From contig CAADRB010000097.1 in NCBI GenBank assembly GCA_900708905.1, forward strand, positions 62,001-126,000: DNA of 64,000 bases, read 5' to 3'. The notes below the pieces were generated by a model that worked only from the letters and a program-made list of their open reading frames with translations, was not told the origin of the DNA and did not search any database. The position numbers and the translations under genes were made by a program. Positions 1 through 14,600 of the stretch are shown in pieces; the first letter of the stretch is position 1; each line of letters begins with the position of its first letter. Origin of the DNA: Hymenolepis diminuta (taxonomy: Eukaryota; Platyhelminthes; Cestoda; Cyclophyllidea; Hymenolepididae).

Positions 1-3000
1 CAGAGCGCACTATAAAGTTATTTTATCTGGGGAATAACTTGAATATCATAATTTTGCTCAACGGCCACGGTTTCTGCACCGAAATATTCTTCGAGAATCT
101 CTGTGATGATCAAATATTAAGCGTTAACACTACATAATTACGTGCTAGAGGACGGTGCTTTCTATCTTTTGTGGGTCAGTATCTGAAAGCTTCTGCAACT
201 GACAATATTCTTTCCAAACCGAAATGACCATTAATTAAACAAAGATCCAGATCCATTCTTCATTTTCCATCCATTTTTATTTTTACCCTGTTCATCGATC
301 TTGACCAATTAATTTCCAGTTTTGCTGTATATTCTAATGTTCTTCTGAAAATTGGAGATAAAGAAGTATATAATAGCAAAGAGCGGACGAAATTAGACAA
401 AATTCCAGCAAAGGGTATTTTGAATTGCTGTTAAATTAAGGAGAAACATGAATTCCTGGAAATTGTATGCAATTCTCATTTATTATAATAATTTAAAGCA
501 AGCTCTTTAAATTTAACCAAATTTGACATTTAAAATATCTACAGGCGTCTAGATAGTAATATGTTGAAGGAGAGTTGAAGAGTAAGGAATGTGCAGGGGA
601 TGTGTATTTATTAAAATAAAGTGGTTTTGCTAATATTGAAACGTTTAAACAGCGTTTTTCATAGCAACAACAATTAACATTTATGTCTTTCTAAAGACTG
701 CAAGCTTTGCTTGGACTTTGTCTAATGGCGTGCAATAACTCAGGAATGCTCATTAAATATTTTGTGATTTTATCTGAGAAAAAAATTTACTATAAAGGTT
801 TAACTCGTTTGCCGGTCATTCTACCCACTTCGGTGTGCAGAATATTTCAAAAGTAAAGCAATTTATTATAGAGGGACTGCCGCCTAGGATGGAGGAATAT
901 TCAAAGCTATGATCCTTCCAGACTTCCAAGAATATCACTGCTAACGAAGGAACAGGATCTTTGGTGTAAATACATCAGTTTCTTAGGGTGTAAATCAAAA
1001 CAGTATGGGTATAATAGATGAACTAAAAGCTGTGGAAAGTTGAAAGGTGATGTAATAGGAGATAAGCCATAGGTAGAACAGAAAAGAGTTCAAAAAGCGA
1101 TAGCTGGGGAACTTGTAAAATCAATTAACGTTTAAATCGTGTAATTTTACCTTCATTGTCACATAAAATAACGTTGAAAAGGGAATGAAAATATGCTAAG
1201 AACGGCCTGTGACAAAATCCAACACATAAATTCATTTCAGATTGCTATCGGCGTGAATGTTTGTTACAATTATCACTCAAATCAGCCTATCAAAGTAGTG
1301 AGGTGCTCTAGGACAAACGATCCAGCAGGTAAAAAATTAAAATCTATAACAGCTGTATAAATTCCAATTTTTCAAAATACCCTCTCACTTCGTAGTGAAA
1401 ATATCTTAAATATTTTTCTATATATGAATAACTGACTCAATTGATACTAGTAAATATCATAAATGTATCCACCTTAATTTTAGTCGTGCCATAAAATCAT
1501 AAATAAAATCGTCATAAATACAATTATTTAATCAAAGCCACGTTTTGATATTCTCATGAGCATCAACCAACTAAAAGAGACAAATCTGCCTAGAAGGGCA
1601 TTAGCAATCACTCAATTTAACCCACTGCTCAATAAACATTGAAAATCACTAACATGAAGAACCTAACATCTCCGGTCAAGAACCTGGAGAACAGATCTCT
1701 TTTTGAAACTTGAACATTAGAGTACAAATTGAGTAAGTCAAAAGTTGACAACCTATTGAATCCAAAATTCTTATGAAATATGTCCCTTATGATGACCAGC
1801 CATTTTTCATTACGTTTACTCGAACCTCCCCCTCTATTCGAAGTTACCGGATTTTTTGCCGTCCTCTGTATTCAGATGTTTCCTCAAAATGAAAAGGCTG
1901 TAATTTTTTGTTTTGCCTTGAACTACAATAATTAAATGGAGATCCGTTTAGGTGGAAACTTCCAATAGTGAAATGTAAAGAGGAATAAATATGTTTTAGG
2001 TGGTTCAGTCTATTAAAGTCAACTTTAAGAACCCCCATTAATATAAAAATTTGTTCAAAAATGGAGATTGCAGTACTTTCAGAAACATCGTGAAGCAATT
2101 CAAATGTAAAACATAGACAACTTGCGTTCAAATAAACACCAGGAGAAACAATAAAAATTTAAAAGAGCACAATTATGCAATTTTGGAAGGGAAATTTTAA
2201 AATGATAAAAACGAACGAATGAAGAAAATGTAGTCTGAAACCACTTCACTGGTTTCGACTACCAATGTCGTCGTCGACTGGCTGCTTCTAATTCGTTTTT
2301 GGTTCATTCTTTGATTTAATGTTCCATCGTTCCTCATGAATTTTAAATTTATTAGTAAAATAACAGACAAATTTGAATAATTTATGCTTTTATCTCGTGC
2401 TTATTTATATAATCGGTATATGCAAAACTTTTTCAGCATTATGATCAGAATATGGGCTAATATAGTTACAAAATTTTGCATAACAGGCAGATAATAAGAT
2501 AAAAAATTCCCGAATTAATAGTTTTTTATCTTTCGCCTTCAAAATGAAAGTAGCTGGAAGTGAGGTAGTGGTCAACGTGCACATTTGATAAGTTAGAGAT
2601 CAGGAGACCGAATTACATCGGTGCAATTCTAGTTACTTGGATGTCTAACAGCAAGAATTAATTCTTGCCAACTAGAAGGATAGTAGAATACAAGTTTCTC
2701 ATAAGAGCGGTCTCAGGAAAGCTTTTCTCTTCGAGTCAAGCGTGTCAATACTTGCCTTAATGGATTCAAAGGAAACTTCGAATTAATAATTTGGAGATTG
2801 CCGAAAATTAAAATTTGATATTGGGACGGACGTGTGAAAACTCCATCCCAAAACTTTGTTATCTTTTACAGATACTATACAGAACAATTTTCATAGTGAG
2901 TAATTCAACAGAATATTTTTTGCAAATTCAGGAAAGGAGAGAAAAACCTTAAGACTCTACTACTATTTCTAAAATTTAAATTTAATGATAGCCAATAACA

Positions 3001-5418
3001 GGTGACTCACAACGTAAAGAAAGCGGAAGGGACTCCTATGAAAATGTTTTCGTCATTTAATACCCCAAATTAACTTCCGAACAGATTAACTCACTCGTCT
3101 TTCCCTGGCTCACATGTAATCTTTACTAAAACTAAAATAACTGACTCAAGCTATATTTGTGGTCTCCCACTCGAGTTTGGTTGTTTTGCTTTTCTGTCTA
3201 CCTGGTGGAAGAGAAAATCTCACCCACTCCCTTTGGGTTGGCTTATGAGAAATTCTCAACACCGTAAATTTTTACTTCGTGTGAGAAGAGAGAATACTGC
3301 TGTTCGAGAGAGAAGCTTATCATTTCGTCATCTCATGGCAAAAATTCTTCTTCTATTCCTATGAGCTATAGTTCAAGGAATATCTCTACTTTATATTTCT
3401 CTCAAATTTAATTGAAAATAAATATGTATACAAAGTTCTTTCCTTTTACATTTTTTCAAGTATACTACTAAAGTTGCATAATTGCCGTAATTATTATTTA
3501 TTATCAATGCTTTAATAAGGGGTAGCTAATGTCAGAACTGCATTCGGGTTCTTAAATAACAATTCGTGAGAATTCGTCTGCTACTAATCTTTATGTAATC
3601 CAAGTTCAAAGAAATGGAATAGAAGATTTCAAATAATTTAATTATTGAACTTAATTTTAAAGTATCAGTAAACCCACTGACTGGTGAATGTCACAATCCG
3701 ATGTGTTTAGACCCCACAAAAATTTGAATCGTTTTTAATTTTAGCTCAAATAGTCTAAATTTTATTTAACAACAAAAATGAGATAGGTGTTGTCACCAAA
3801 TCTCATCATCTACCACGGTTCCAGGTGTATGCTTTATTCAAATTAGAAATTCTTCGAGAAATACCTGTTAATAAAAATATGCATGAATTTTAAACTTCAT
3901 TTTTGAAAATTTGACCTTCGGCACAATATTTAGCATAGTAACTTTCGAAACTCAACGCCTGTTGGATTTGAGGTCCTGAAATACTCAAACCAGCACCTTA
4001 AAAACCAACAGGACTAATCATTATCGGAGCTCAACAGAGTTCATTATTTTACCACAATCTTCGAATTTTACCCAAACTCAATAAATGCAACATTGGCAGC
4101 TGCATATATCCTCGTCCTAGTCACATAGTTACAAATTTTCATAGTCCCTTGTTAATCAAATCTACGTTTGATCATCAGGTCTTTCAATTTTAAGTAAATA
4201 ATTATAGTAAAGTAATCTTTCCAAAGAATTAACAGGATGTAAGGTAACTTTGAGGAATTATCGGATTGCTAATTTTGCAGTTTTCTTGATCATAAACATC
4301 TAAGAACACTTTGAACATTTTGACCTATTTTCCAGAGATTTTACCAAGCGAATGGGAACTTTGAAGAGCTAAAAACTGCTTCCGTCTTGCTTAAAACGAT
4401 ATCCTTGGTTATTTGAAATAAAAGACGTATTTAAATATTTAATGGATCCTAGGAAAATAGCGGCTGAGATGGAAACGCATCGAATATTCTAACTCATTGT
4501 GCTAAGTAAATCTGACTGTATCCACCAAAGTCCCTTTGCTCAGCTTTACCCAAGCATTCCCTGCGCACATGAAAACGGATTATTTTTCTGAAATCCCTAA
4601 GAAATTTAGAAGGATCCAAAAAACTGATCGATTTTCCTTTCATCTTAACCATTTCGTCAGTAAATGTTTTTCTCATGGTTGAGAGATCTAAAGAAACATG
4701 TCCTCATCTTCTTTTTACTGTCACAATTACAGAAATTTATAGACTTAAAGTCGAAACCTAGATTGGGCTACTTTTTTAATAAATGAAGGACAAATTGCCT
4801 ATGTCGTTTCGTTCAACAAGCTACAGCACACCGACTTTAACTACTTAGCTCCATTTTTTCGTCGAAGCATGCGCTTGAGGGACTAATTTAGCCCCCTTAA
4901 TGAAATCAAAGTACCTCTCGCGAATTTAAACAGTCTGTTGAATGAAGTTCGGCTTTTCATATATCTAGAAAGTGGAATTTAATTTGATAAATTGGCTTAT
5001 AACTTCGTTTACAGGGAAAAAATTTTATTTGATTTAGCAAATTTGCAAGTAATTTTATTTAAAAAATTTTAAAAGGAAGAATAGGGATAGATTTAGTAGC
5101 ACAATTTAAAATTTATGAATCTGTCTATTATCTTCATTTGCTTATCAATTTTTTATTTTTCTTTCTCCCATACTGAGCTTTATTATGCTTCACTTTCATT
5201 GTCTTAATTACGAGACTGACGTCTCTACCATTTGTTATTTTCGGAAACAAATATTCTCCCAGATTCTCTGTCTTCCATCTATCAAATTAGACTAAATTTG
5301 CTAAAGTTGGGGAGAGTAATAGTTTAGTATGGTTTTGTACCGTTAGTATTGTAAGCTGGAGAGCAAATTTGCAGTGTTCCACAGGTAGGTTTCATATGCT
5401 ATTGAAGTGAAAACTTAC
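1..5418. other. Intron after exon 10 (runs off the left edge)
   Basis: AT-rich. No fibronectin III, transmembrane or other phase 1 exon could be supported on the minus strand, although a short exon may have been missed. A weak tRNA-like patch lies near 2566-2650 (plus strand GTGGTCAACGTGCAC). The stretch 3080-3330 is C/T-rich. Otherwise nothing. Confidence 0.5.
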
Positions 5419-5670
5419 GAGTTACATTAAGGAAGAAGACAAAGTCAGTACTGCCGATTGAGTTAATTCCAGTGATTTTGTAGCTACCCATATGTTCAAC
5501 TCCAACTCTCAGAAGACGCAATCTAGCCGGTGCACCTACTTCGATCGAAACTCTCTCTGTAATTTCAGTCCATGGTCCGAGATTTTGAGGATCAAACTTT
5601 CCGTGGTACCACTTTGCTGAAGTGATGGGAGGATTGCTGATCGGAGTTAGATCCAGGTCCAGATTTGCAC
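5419..5670 (-). CDS. Exon 10: Ig7, cysteine-free Ig-like domain
   Basis: 84 codons, phase 1-1, acceptor CTCTTTTTAG and donor ACTC|GTAAGT. It encodes residues 881-964: B-strand-like ANLDLDLTPIS, C strand ITSAKWYHGKF (W901), E strand ARLRLLRVGVEHMG, F-strand-like GSYKITGINSIG and G strand DFVFFLNVT. Trp, the Y-x-x-x-G-I-N turn and strand pattern are those of an Ig domain, but the B-strand Cys position is Leu and the F-strand Cys position is Ile946. The next exon should enter in phase 1; none was found between here and position 1. Confidence 0.87.
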
Positions 5671-8600
5671 CTAAAAAGAGAATTTTCAAAGTTGAAATTG
5701 AATTCCAGGTATTATCTGATCAGGTTTTAACGACGAGAAATTGTCCAATCGATAGATTATCAGGTTATTCCAAGAAAAAATCTAGGTAAGAAATTAACTA
5801 CCATCTGATAGGAAAGATAGATACGGTGACAATATTTTTCTTTAGAGAGAAAACACCAATGAGAAATTTGAAACTGTGCCTAAACGTTCGAGTTAAACAC
5901 GTTACACACCGAGAATTGTGAATTAAGATAACGGTTGATCAAATGTAGGATAGTAGGTTAACAGACAGTAATGCAGTTAAAAAATTTCCGGTTTGAGACT
6001 GTTATTCTGGCAAAATCATCAAAGGCAACCGTATTAGTAAAAGGGGATAAAGATCAGACTCTCCGTTGTTTACCTTAGATTTTTTGACACATGTATTTCC
6101 TGCAAAACCATTGACACTATTTTTGACCAAATCACTCCCAATTTAACTCACAAATGCCCTGTCCTATCTCACTCGTAAATTTTGATAAATCGCACATTTG
6201 ACATTTGTATTTTTGTGTGTGAGAGTCACCCTCATTCTATTTGTTGACGAAGATAACTTTTAATTGCCCTCCTTTCCTGTTCTCTATCTCTCTGTATATG
6301 CGAGAATGTCCATAATTCATTCATCACAGTTCTCCCTCCTCGCTTATCTCTATGCGTTGTCTGCCCACCGAACTTTCGCTGCCTTTAATCTTTTTGCATA
6401 GATAGAGAGCAGGAGAGTATATGGTGGATTGCAGACTCGATAAACCGCAAATCTGCAAATATTAGCACATAATAACTGCTAATTAATCGCGGTAATTAGT
6501 TCAATTCGTGCACGAAACTGCGATATCATCTCCACAATTGCAAATTTGCAAGGTGATGGTGGTGGCTGAAAAAACCTGTGGATATAAACTCATGAGCCAT
6601 CGCGGTAAAATTACTCTCCCTCTCCGTTTACTACTATGATTATCCTCCATATTTTAATAAAATCCGCTTGGTTGAATTGCGGATAGATGGAGAGATAGAG
6701 AGGGGAGGGAAAATATATATTTAACTCTTGGGAATAATGGAAAACATGAAGTATGTTAATATATCGTATTTGAATGAATAAATGCATGAATTCCCATAAG
6801 AATTTTCGGAATGTTACAAATAAAATGCGTTGCAAATAGATGCGAGATTCAAACTATTTATACATCTGAGATGATATGGCTTAAAATGATCGAAAGGTCT
6901 TTGTTAATTCCGAGGAAAAGCATTTCTCTTGAACATGCTAGAAAATAGATATACGGCAAAGAAAAACATTTATTTCTCTACATAAGAAAATTAAACCTAC
7001 TTATTTATTGATAATGTAAAGGTAAATGCATTGGGTTTATTGATGTAAGCGCCTTAACCGAAAACTGGAGTTTCTCTGAATTAATGTTCTAGGATTAATT
7101 TTTCATAATCTATATCTATGCAACCCCTTACCTTATGAACCCCGCATTGTTTTTATATGGACTACTGATATTAAGTATCTGTATTAATCCTCAGCGTTAT
7201 CGATCGATCGTCGCCATCCGCGCTTACTAGTTTAGTCATCCCAAAATCGATTATGGAATTATTGGTTTTTTCTTATTGAAACAACAGTTGGCATGATAAT
7301 TCCGAAGCTCAGATGAAGTACGCTTCTTCTGATTCTCTGACTCATACTTCTAATACCCAATCTACGATCTTCTCTCAAACTGTGAACGTACTCCCTTTTC
7401 ATGAATTTTCACTGCCTGTTATTTGGACGTCACCTCATGTTGAAGGGGTTGCAAAACGTTTTATTCCTGCACCGGGAAGCAAAAATAAATTAGTAAAATC
7501 CTCTAACTCGGGAAATGAATTACAGGATTCATAGTGCACTTGACTCAGTCCCTTACAGGTATGTTTAGTGGTTGCCCTGACGATAACAATAAACTTTCTA
7601 GACCTCATTGCTATTATCTCAATTAAATTATAGCTAATGGATAAATGCAGACAGTAAACTATGACCACTCAACGTGAACTTGTAAGGGATGTAGTTTTAT
7701 TGTTCCCCACATAATTTTCAAATCAAATCTTGATACTTTATACCCATTCAGAGCCATAATCAATCATTTGATAGGGAATTTGATTGACCAGATAGTATAC
7801 AATATAAAACAAGAATATCCTCCCTTCATAAGTGGAACGTTAAATATAGACCATTTCCATTAGGAGAACAGAGTAAATGCGAAAATGAAAAAATCGCCCA
7901 TTTATGATTGGCGGATTGAAAGGCCGAGGAATCCAGTGAGACTTAAACAAAAGCATTCACCGTATAATTTTTTTAAAGATGACATATTCAGATACTTTAT
8001 TCACTAAAACGTCCACACGATTGGGAAACATACTCATTTTGAGATTTTATGTTTATGAGAATTTAAATGTGATGCCGAAGAACGACTTCCACACTCAATA
8101 TAATAAGCAGATATTATTTCGTATATTTTGGATTCGCATTGAGTGGTTTTATAAAGTTTTATCCTTCAGGAAAAACTGTCCTTAAATCTTCTCGTAGTTT
8201 TTAACTGATGGTTCTTATTTTACTATAGAAGAGATGACAATATGACATGTCAGCCAAAGTCATACCAATCAAAGTTTGAATATGCTAACGGTTTGACAGT
8301 TGTTCGTAATATTTTCTTCATGAAGAATCAACTGAGGACTAACCTTCAACTGTAATAAATTGTGGGAGATACTTCGACGTTGAAGAGTTCAATTTATTGA
8401 GAACATTCGAGAAGTTGGGTTTGAAGAGAACATTCAAGGTGATATCCTTTCGTAGCCTTGAGGCCTCGTCTGGGCTTTGAGCACTCCATTTGGTTTGACC
8501 GTCAACTCTTTCCGCACCCAGAGTGGAACATTCAATTCGGCACTGGTGATGATGTGCCTGAACGAGCAAAGAGATTTGACTTCTGGAAACCATTTGAGAC

Positions 8601-11600
8601 CGAATTAGAGGAAGAGCTCTTGCATCACCTGAAAGAAAGATAAAAAAGCCATCCATTACGTACACTAATGCGATTTGTCCCCGTCTCCTCAAATCTATAA
8701 ACCTTTTTGATCTTAGTTCAATAAAATGATACTCATTACAATATCATTTTTAAATTACTAACTCACGTAATTTTTACAGATATTTGATAGAAGGCCATTT
8801 GGAACTTCTTCAACACTTCATAATTCCCCATTTGTAACCAGCCTAGTTATCAAAGTATATACATATATATAACCATCTCACTTGAACTAGTGTCATTCAC
8901 AGTTTATTTAACCACTTCTACAGTGTTGATGCACCAGGAGAGCTGTGCTGGACCCCTCATCACTTTGATATCCATCAAGCTAATATTCTATTCAAAGAGT
9001 ACATTTTAAAGCTATAACTAGAAAAAGGATGCAAAGATTATTTAAATTTATCATGCTTTTCGGCGAAATACTGTTCGGATCATGAGAATCTGAGAGGGTA
9101 GATTAAGACCTATGTAACAATGTATTATGACTATTTACTGTAATGTTTTTACACCTCACACATATATACACAATCTTAAAATGCATATTCCACAACCAGA
9201 ACATATATGATGTTCATGACAAATCGGGTCTACTTAACAATCTATTCAATATGGTCTCTCCGTTTAAGCCTGGATGATGACTCAACACCGTCACTAAACA
9301 ACTCGGCAATTTTATAGATGCTAACTCTTTGCTATCAGATTATCTCTATGCTGGCTTTGTGATAAGTGCTTCAGATGGGATGGTAAAATTTGCCAATTTT
9401 TGGATGTTCTAGCATTCGAAATACGAGGATCTGATTAAATGTACATAGATTTTTTGAGACTATCATAAAGGCTAGAACCAAAATATAAATTCGTTGTTGT
9501 TTAAAGCAGTGATGTGTGCGATTTCCGTCCTATCACACGAATAAATGACCCTAGACAGTCAACTAAACCCTTTGTGCACTATCAAATAATTTGTTTAGTC
9601 CTCATCATTCCTCGTTTTTATTTTATTTATTTTTCTCTCTTCCGACCTTTTTATGCCTTTAATGTCTCTTTACGGTAGCGTAGTAGTCACAGAGATCAAT
9701 ACTCCTCCAGTGATGAAATGGAATAAGTGGATAAAAATGCTAGTTTCCCATGTGAGCTATATTGGGATATCTTCCCTCTACCCACCCATTATTCTTAATG
9801 GGTTTTGAGTGATTTTTGACCCTGTCTCCAAAAATTTGGTAAAAATATTTGTCGACATTAACTCTTTGGAAGATTTTTATTTTAGTAAGGATAACAGAGT
9901 CAATTTTTCATGCATTCTTATTTTAACTGATCAATTACAAAGTGAATGTGCTCTCTAAACCAGAAAAATTTTCACATAATATCACTGTCTATCAATCTAA
10001 AGACCTTATATTTTTGAACTCAGTATTTATTGTGAAAGATTGGGCTAGGGATAAAAAAGCACCCATTGGCCAAGCAATGATCGTAAACACACACACTGTC
10101 CACCACATAGTGATCAAACATATTTTTGCATTTTCCGCTGACTCCGTATACATACAAAAAAGAGATGACTTCATCTCACGAAAATTAATGGTTTAAGCAA
10201 GGTGTTTTTTGAACCAAGAAAGATATTCCTCAATAGTTCTATTGCGCGCATAGCCGAAGTAAAATATTTGCTTGAATGCATCTATGCATTATATTATGCC
10301 AACCCGTACATTTATCTTTAAAGAAGTAATTTCAATTTCTGTATGTTTAAGTGCAAAAGCCTCCTCCTACACACAGGTGCTTATTTCTCAATTCTCATCA
10401 GGTGGATATAAGTACGGAGCCAACTTTGAGCATAAATCTACCGCTGTAATGGTAGTTATTATGGGCTGTGGACGCCAGATAGATTCTAATAACATGCACT
10501 CTGGTTGATGTCAGTTACGTTTTGCAGTTATCCCTAGTTGGCTTTTTGAATGAAATGAGTTTGCTAAACTTAAACATCAGTTTCAACTCTTAAATTCTAG
10601 ACTAGGTGTTTTTTTTTTTAATCGTATTTTCATTTACTTTGAGTGAAATTCTATCAAGTTAAATGTCTTAAAATGACATCTACCATTAGAACTTTGGCCA
10701 TAGGAAAAAAACGAATTTACAAAGATAGCTTGACAAACGTCTTAATTCAATTTACCTGCCAAGTAGCTCCAAACATCTTGGACAAGAAATATATCTCAGA
10801 AACCTCGAGACAAGAAAATAAAGTTTGAACCTTTTAGGTTGGTGCATGATGCACCCAATTCTGCCCTTTTAGGTATCAAACGATTTAGAGATCTCTGAAA
10901 TAGAATGGAATGAGACTCTTTTGATAACCTCCATTTTATTCTCAAAACTGTTATTTCACTCTATTTGAAGAATCCTACTGCTCCTAGAAGGTAGGTTTTT
11001 TCTACCGGTTAAAAATAATATTTTATGCTCTTTCATAATAGTAATAAAGTGAGCAACATTAAATCAAATACTTTACAAATTCATGACTTAAATGCTAAAC
11101 TTAGTTAAAATTTTATCCAACTTTATAAATGTAACTAATAAACTATAAAAATACTACTAAAGGAGACTTTCAAAAATGTTAAAGCAAAGTGTCGAGTCAA
11201 CTCACAGGAACGTCACCATTACACCGTGAATTTAGTAAGTTTAATTTACTTAACAGTGGGGAAACCTTATTAGGATTACAAACAGATCAAAATCCGTGAT
11301 CTATATAAATAAGCAATAAAAGTTTCTATCATTTTAGAATCACCGTTTACGTCATTGTGAACTAGTTTACACTAGGAAACACTGCAAACGGTAGGTAATC
11401 AAAAAAATTTATAAATTTTGTTTTATTATGTCAAGTCTTTGACACTACGAACCAATAAATTCAAATAAAAAGCTCATACAATAATTACAAGGCCTCTGGT
11501 TACTATAATTAGAATCTATTGAGTCTTTTCCATTTAAAGTTGCTTTACTTTAGATATGATGCCTTAACAGATCCTATAAATGGCTTTATAAAGTTTAGAA

Positions 11601-14600
11601 AGTACAATTAGACTTCTCAGACTGATGCACTGTAATAGAAAAATTTTGACTTAAAAGGAAAGTGTTTTGAATGAAGGCTATTGATTAACGGTCTTTAAAT
11701 CAACTAAAGACAAGCAAAATGGAGTTAGGTAAAGTGTACACAAAGATTATCTTTTAGAGATTATGCAATTCTGACACAGTTAATATACAGTCCAGATATC
11801 TGTGTTTTAGATTACGATAACCTACTCTTATGGCCAAATCGATCACATTAACTTACCAAAGTTATTAATAACACTACAGGTTGCTTTACTGGAGTCTGAT
11901 TCAAGATTTCCATAATCTGCGATGGAACTATGATTTCCTTCAGCGGAAAGATCGTCGCAAACAATTTGTCTCCACTGCAGTGGAACAGGAGGATTCGCTG
12001 GTCCCGCAGTGCACATGAGGGTCAGCAACTCTCCCGCAGTCACTGTGACAAGTTTCAGGGGCTCCTCAATAGGATCTTCCTGGGGAATACTGTGGGTCTC
12101 CGTCAAACGATCAATACGGATGTGTCGAGGGCGGAAGGTGAGGTTGACATGAAAAGCGGCACTCATTTGAGATTCTGTTACAGGGAATCCGGGGTTTGAG
12201 GAAGCACATCTGGGAACGTAGTGGAAAGCAAAACCTTAAGGTCTGTTCTAAATATAGCCCTCTTTTAGGCTAAAATAATAATAGGTTTTTTGCCTTCTTT
12301 ATGAGCTTAACTATATATAATAATTAAGATTTTTTGGGTTTAATATTCTTTAAAAACGGTACCCTAAGAGTAACTAAATTAGTCAACACTTGATTACAAA
12401 TTTGATACTTTAGCAATTGCCGTTGCGATAGTAGGCCTGACGGAACGAAGCTTAAGTCTTAACACTATGCTGGTAGGAAAAGTCTTAGTGCTTAGTTAAC
12501 TGGGCGTAAGGAATACGTCCTAAGAGTAAAGATACTCAGAAGTGAATCGTCAGTCATCAACTCCTTTAAGTAGTGAATTTGTATTCACATTAATGGATAA
12601 ATGATTCCATATCCATTATGAGTAATCAATACATAGATACTAATATTCAATATATCATATTTGAATTCAATTTACTTGAAAGAGGAAAGGTGATCGTCCG
12701 CAGTGAGTTGAATGTCGAGGTTTGAGAATATTCTCTTTCGATGTTTGTCGCTCACAGTTGTTGAAATGAGATATATCGGGGTGTATTCTGCATTGTCCCT
12801 TGTAGCTATAAATACAAATGGAGATTTTATTACTAGTGCATTAACGTATTCTTAAGCGACCTTTCATTCATACTGATTTATTGTAATTAAGTAGTATGCG
12901 TTGGCTATACATTATTAAAAGTCTGTAATGGGGAGCGGAAAGACGAGGCTCAAAGCAACCCCGTTGCTGTTTTATCTCGGAATGAACAATACCCCAGGTG
13001 GTCTCAAAGTCGTTCTTTATCTCTATCAGTGTGCGTGTGCACTCCGATCCTAATGGCTAGACATTTGGAACAAAATCTTTCATTGACTCGGTGGTTTCGA
13101 CCTTCGATCATCGGTAATATAAAGGCCACCTATATTTATGTAAATAGTCTCTGTTGTATAAATAAAGTGCCCTAGGGTAATTATACTTCCGTTTTATATC
13201 TCTCTAGATTTGGGTTAACTGTAGTCTTGCGATATGCAGTAGACAAACAGATCATAGCGGCTGAAATTAGGTATCCTAGCCTTACATCAACGTGGAAGAG
13301 TTCCACTTTATAAAAATCTGCCTATGTGTACTTAAGCAGACACATATTGCCAGTCTTTTAGTGGGATAATTCAATGCATACTTGAAGTCATACTTTCGGC
13401 ATTTCATACACCAATTTAGAATTTACTCAATGTTGTATTATAAATAAATTCTAATAAGCAGCCCTCTAGAAAACTGGCGGCTTTTACGAAAGGAAGTCAT
13501 ATTTTCATTGAAATTATAGATAACTGCTGATTGCAACCTACGTAAGTTGATTAGGTGCAATGCTCGAGCACATTCAAATGCATGGTCCTTTATTTCCATG
13601 TGAAGAAGCAAATGGATTTCCATTGGGTTGATTCGAGTTTGCTTTTGAGTAAAATTCTGTTCTTAATGAATATACACTTCACAAATTCGGTGAAAATTTT
13701 CAAAAATAAATTTTTATAAAGCGAATTATAATATCCAGATCAAGATATTTTGTGGCATATTAAACAAATAAGTTCACTAAATACGACATTTATATTTCAG
13801 AGGAAAACTTTCCAAATTCAAAAGAAGAAAGAGATTTCTAATACTCATTTTGGGCAAAGAGGAGGCTGCATGAAACTCTCGATTGAGAAACTGACATTTT
13901 GTCACTTATCAATAACCATCTGTGTGTGTTCAGAAAGGTTGATTATCCCTTCATTGAATATGTGCCATTGGATGTTAAGTCGGAAGCATCTGACTGAGTA
14001 GATTTAAAAATTTAGCAATAAGGCCATATTGGAATAATTACGTTACAGGAATAGCTGTGAGTAAGATGGGGATGGCATCATCACCCAATCTCTTGAGGTT
14101 GGTGAATTTATCTGAATTTTTTGGTTAATTTAAATAGAGCCACATTTATGGTATGACTTGGACACCGATTACGTGGATTTGCAAACAATATGATGAAAGA
14201 AATGAGTACGAATAATGAAAAGTGAGACAGTTTGGCGAATTTTGTCTTGAAGACAAGATATATACGTAACTCCAATTTCAGGTTAATTTGAACAGATTTT
14301 TGAAATACAAAAAATACGAAAATACGAGATACGAAATTCAAATGCGGACAAAGACATATTAATGTTCTTGAAAACTGACAAGTTCAGCTCCAGTAGAATG
14401 ATCTCAAAATATATTATGGCGTAAAATTTTAATGAGAAAAGATTATTAGAACAAAAACTCTATAGGTATCTAAGTTTCAAGACGGATTTCTCCAAATTTT
14501 ACTTACTCTCCCCCAGTAAATATAATGTCGAAGGTTATAATCCCTCCTGTTTAAATCCTATTTCGATATGACCTTCAAATAAAACCAACTTTTTAGTACA

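Noticed and set aside
4494..4676. Exon 11 of the receptor (minus-strand ORF)
   Set aside because: The sequence has no fibronectin III pattern and no phase 1 acceptor in a suitable place.
9992..10174. Hydrophobic minus-strand ORF resembling a GPCR or transmembrane segment (CLITMWWTVCVFTIIAWP)
   Set aside because: It lies within the intron between Ig exons 8 and 9, so it cannot be the receptor's membrane helix; no flanking helices or splice sites support a separate gene.
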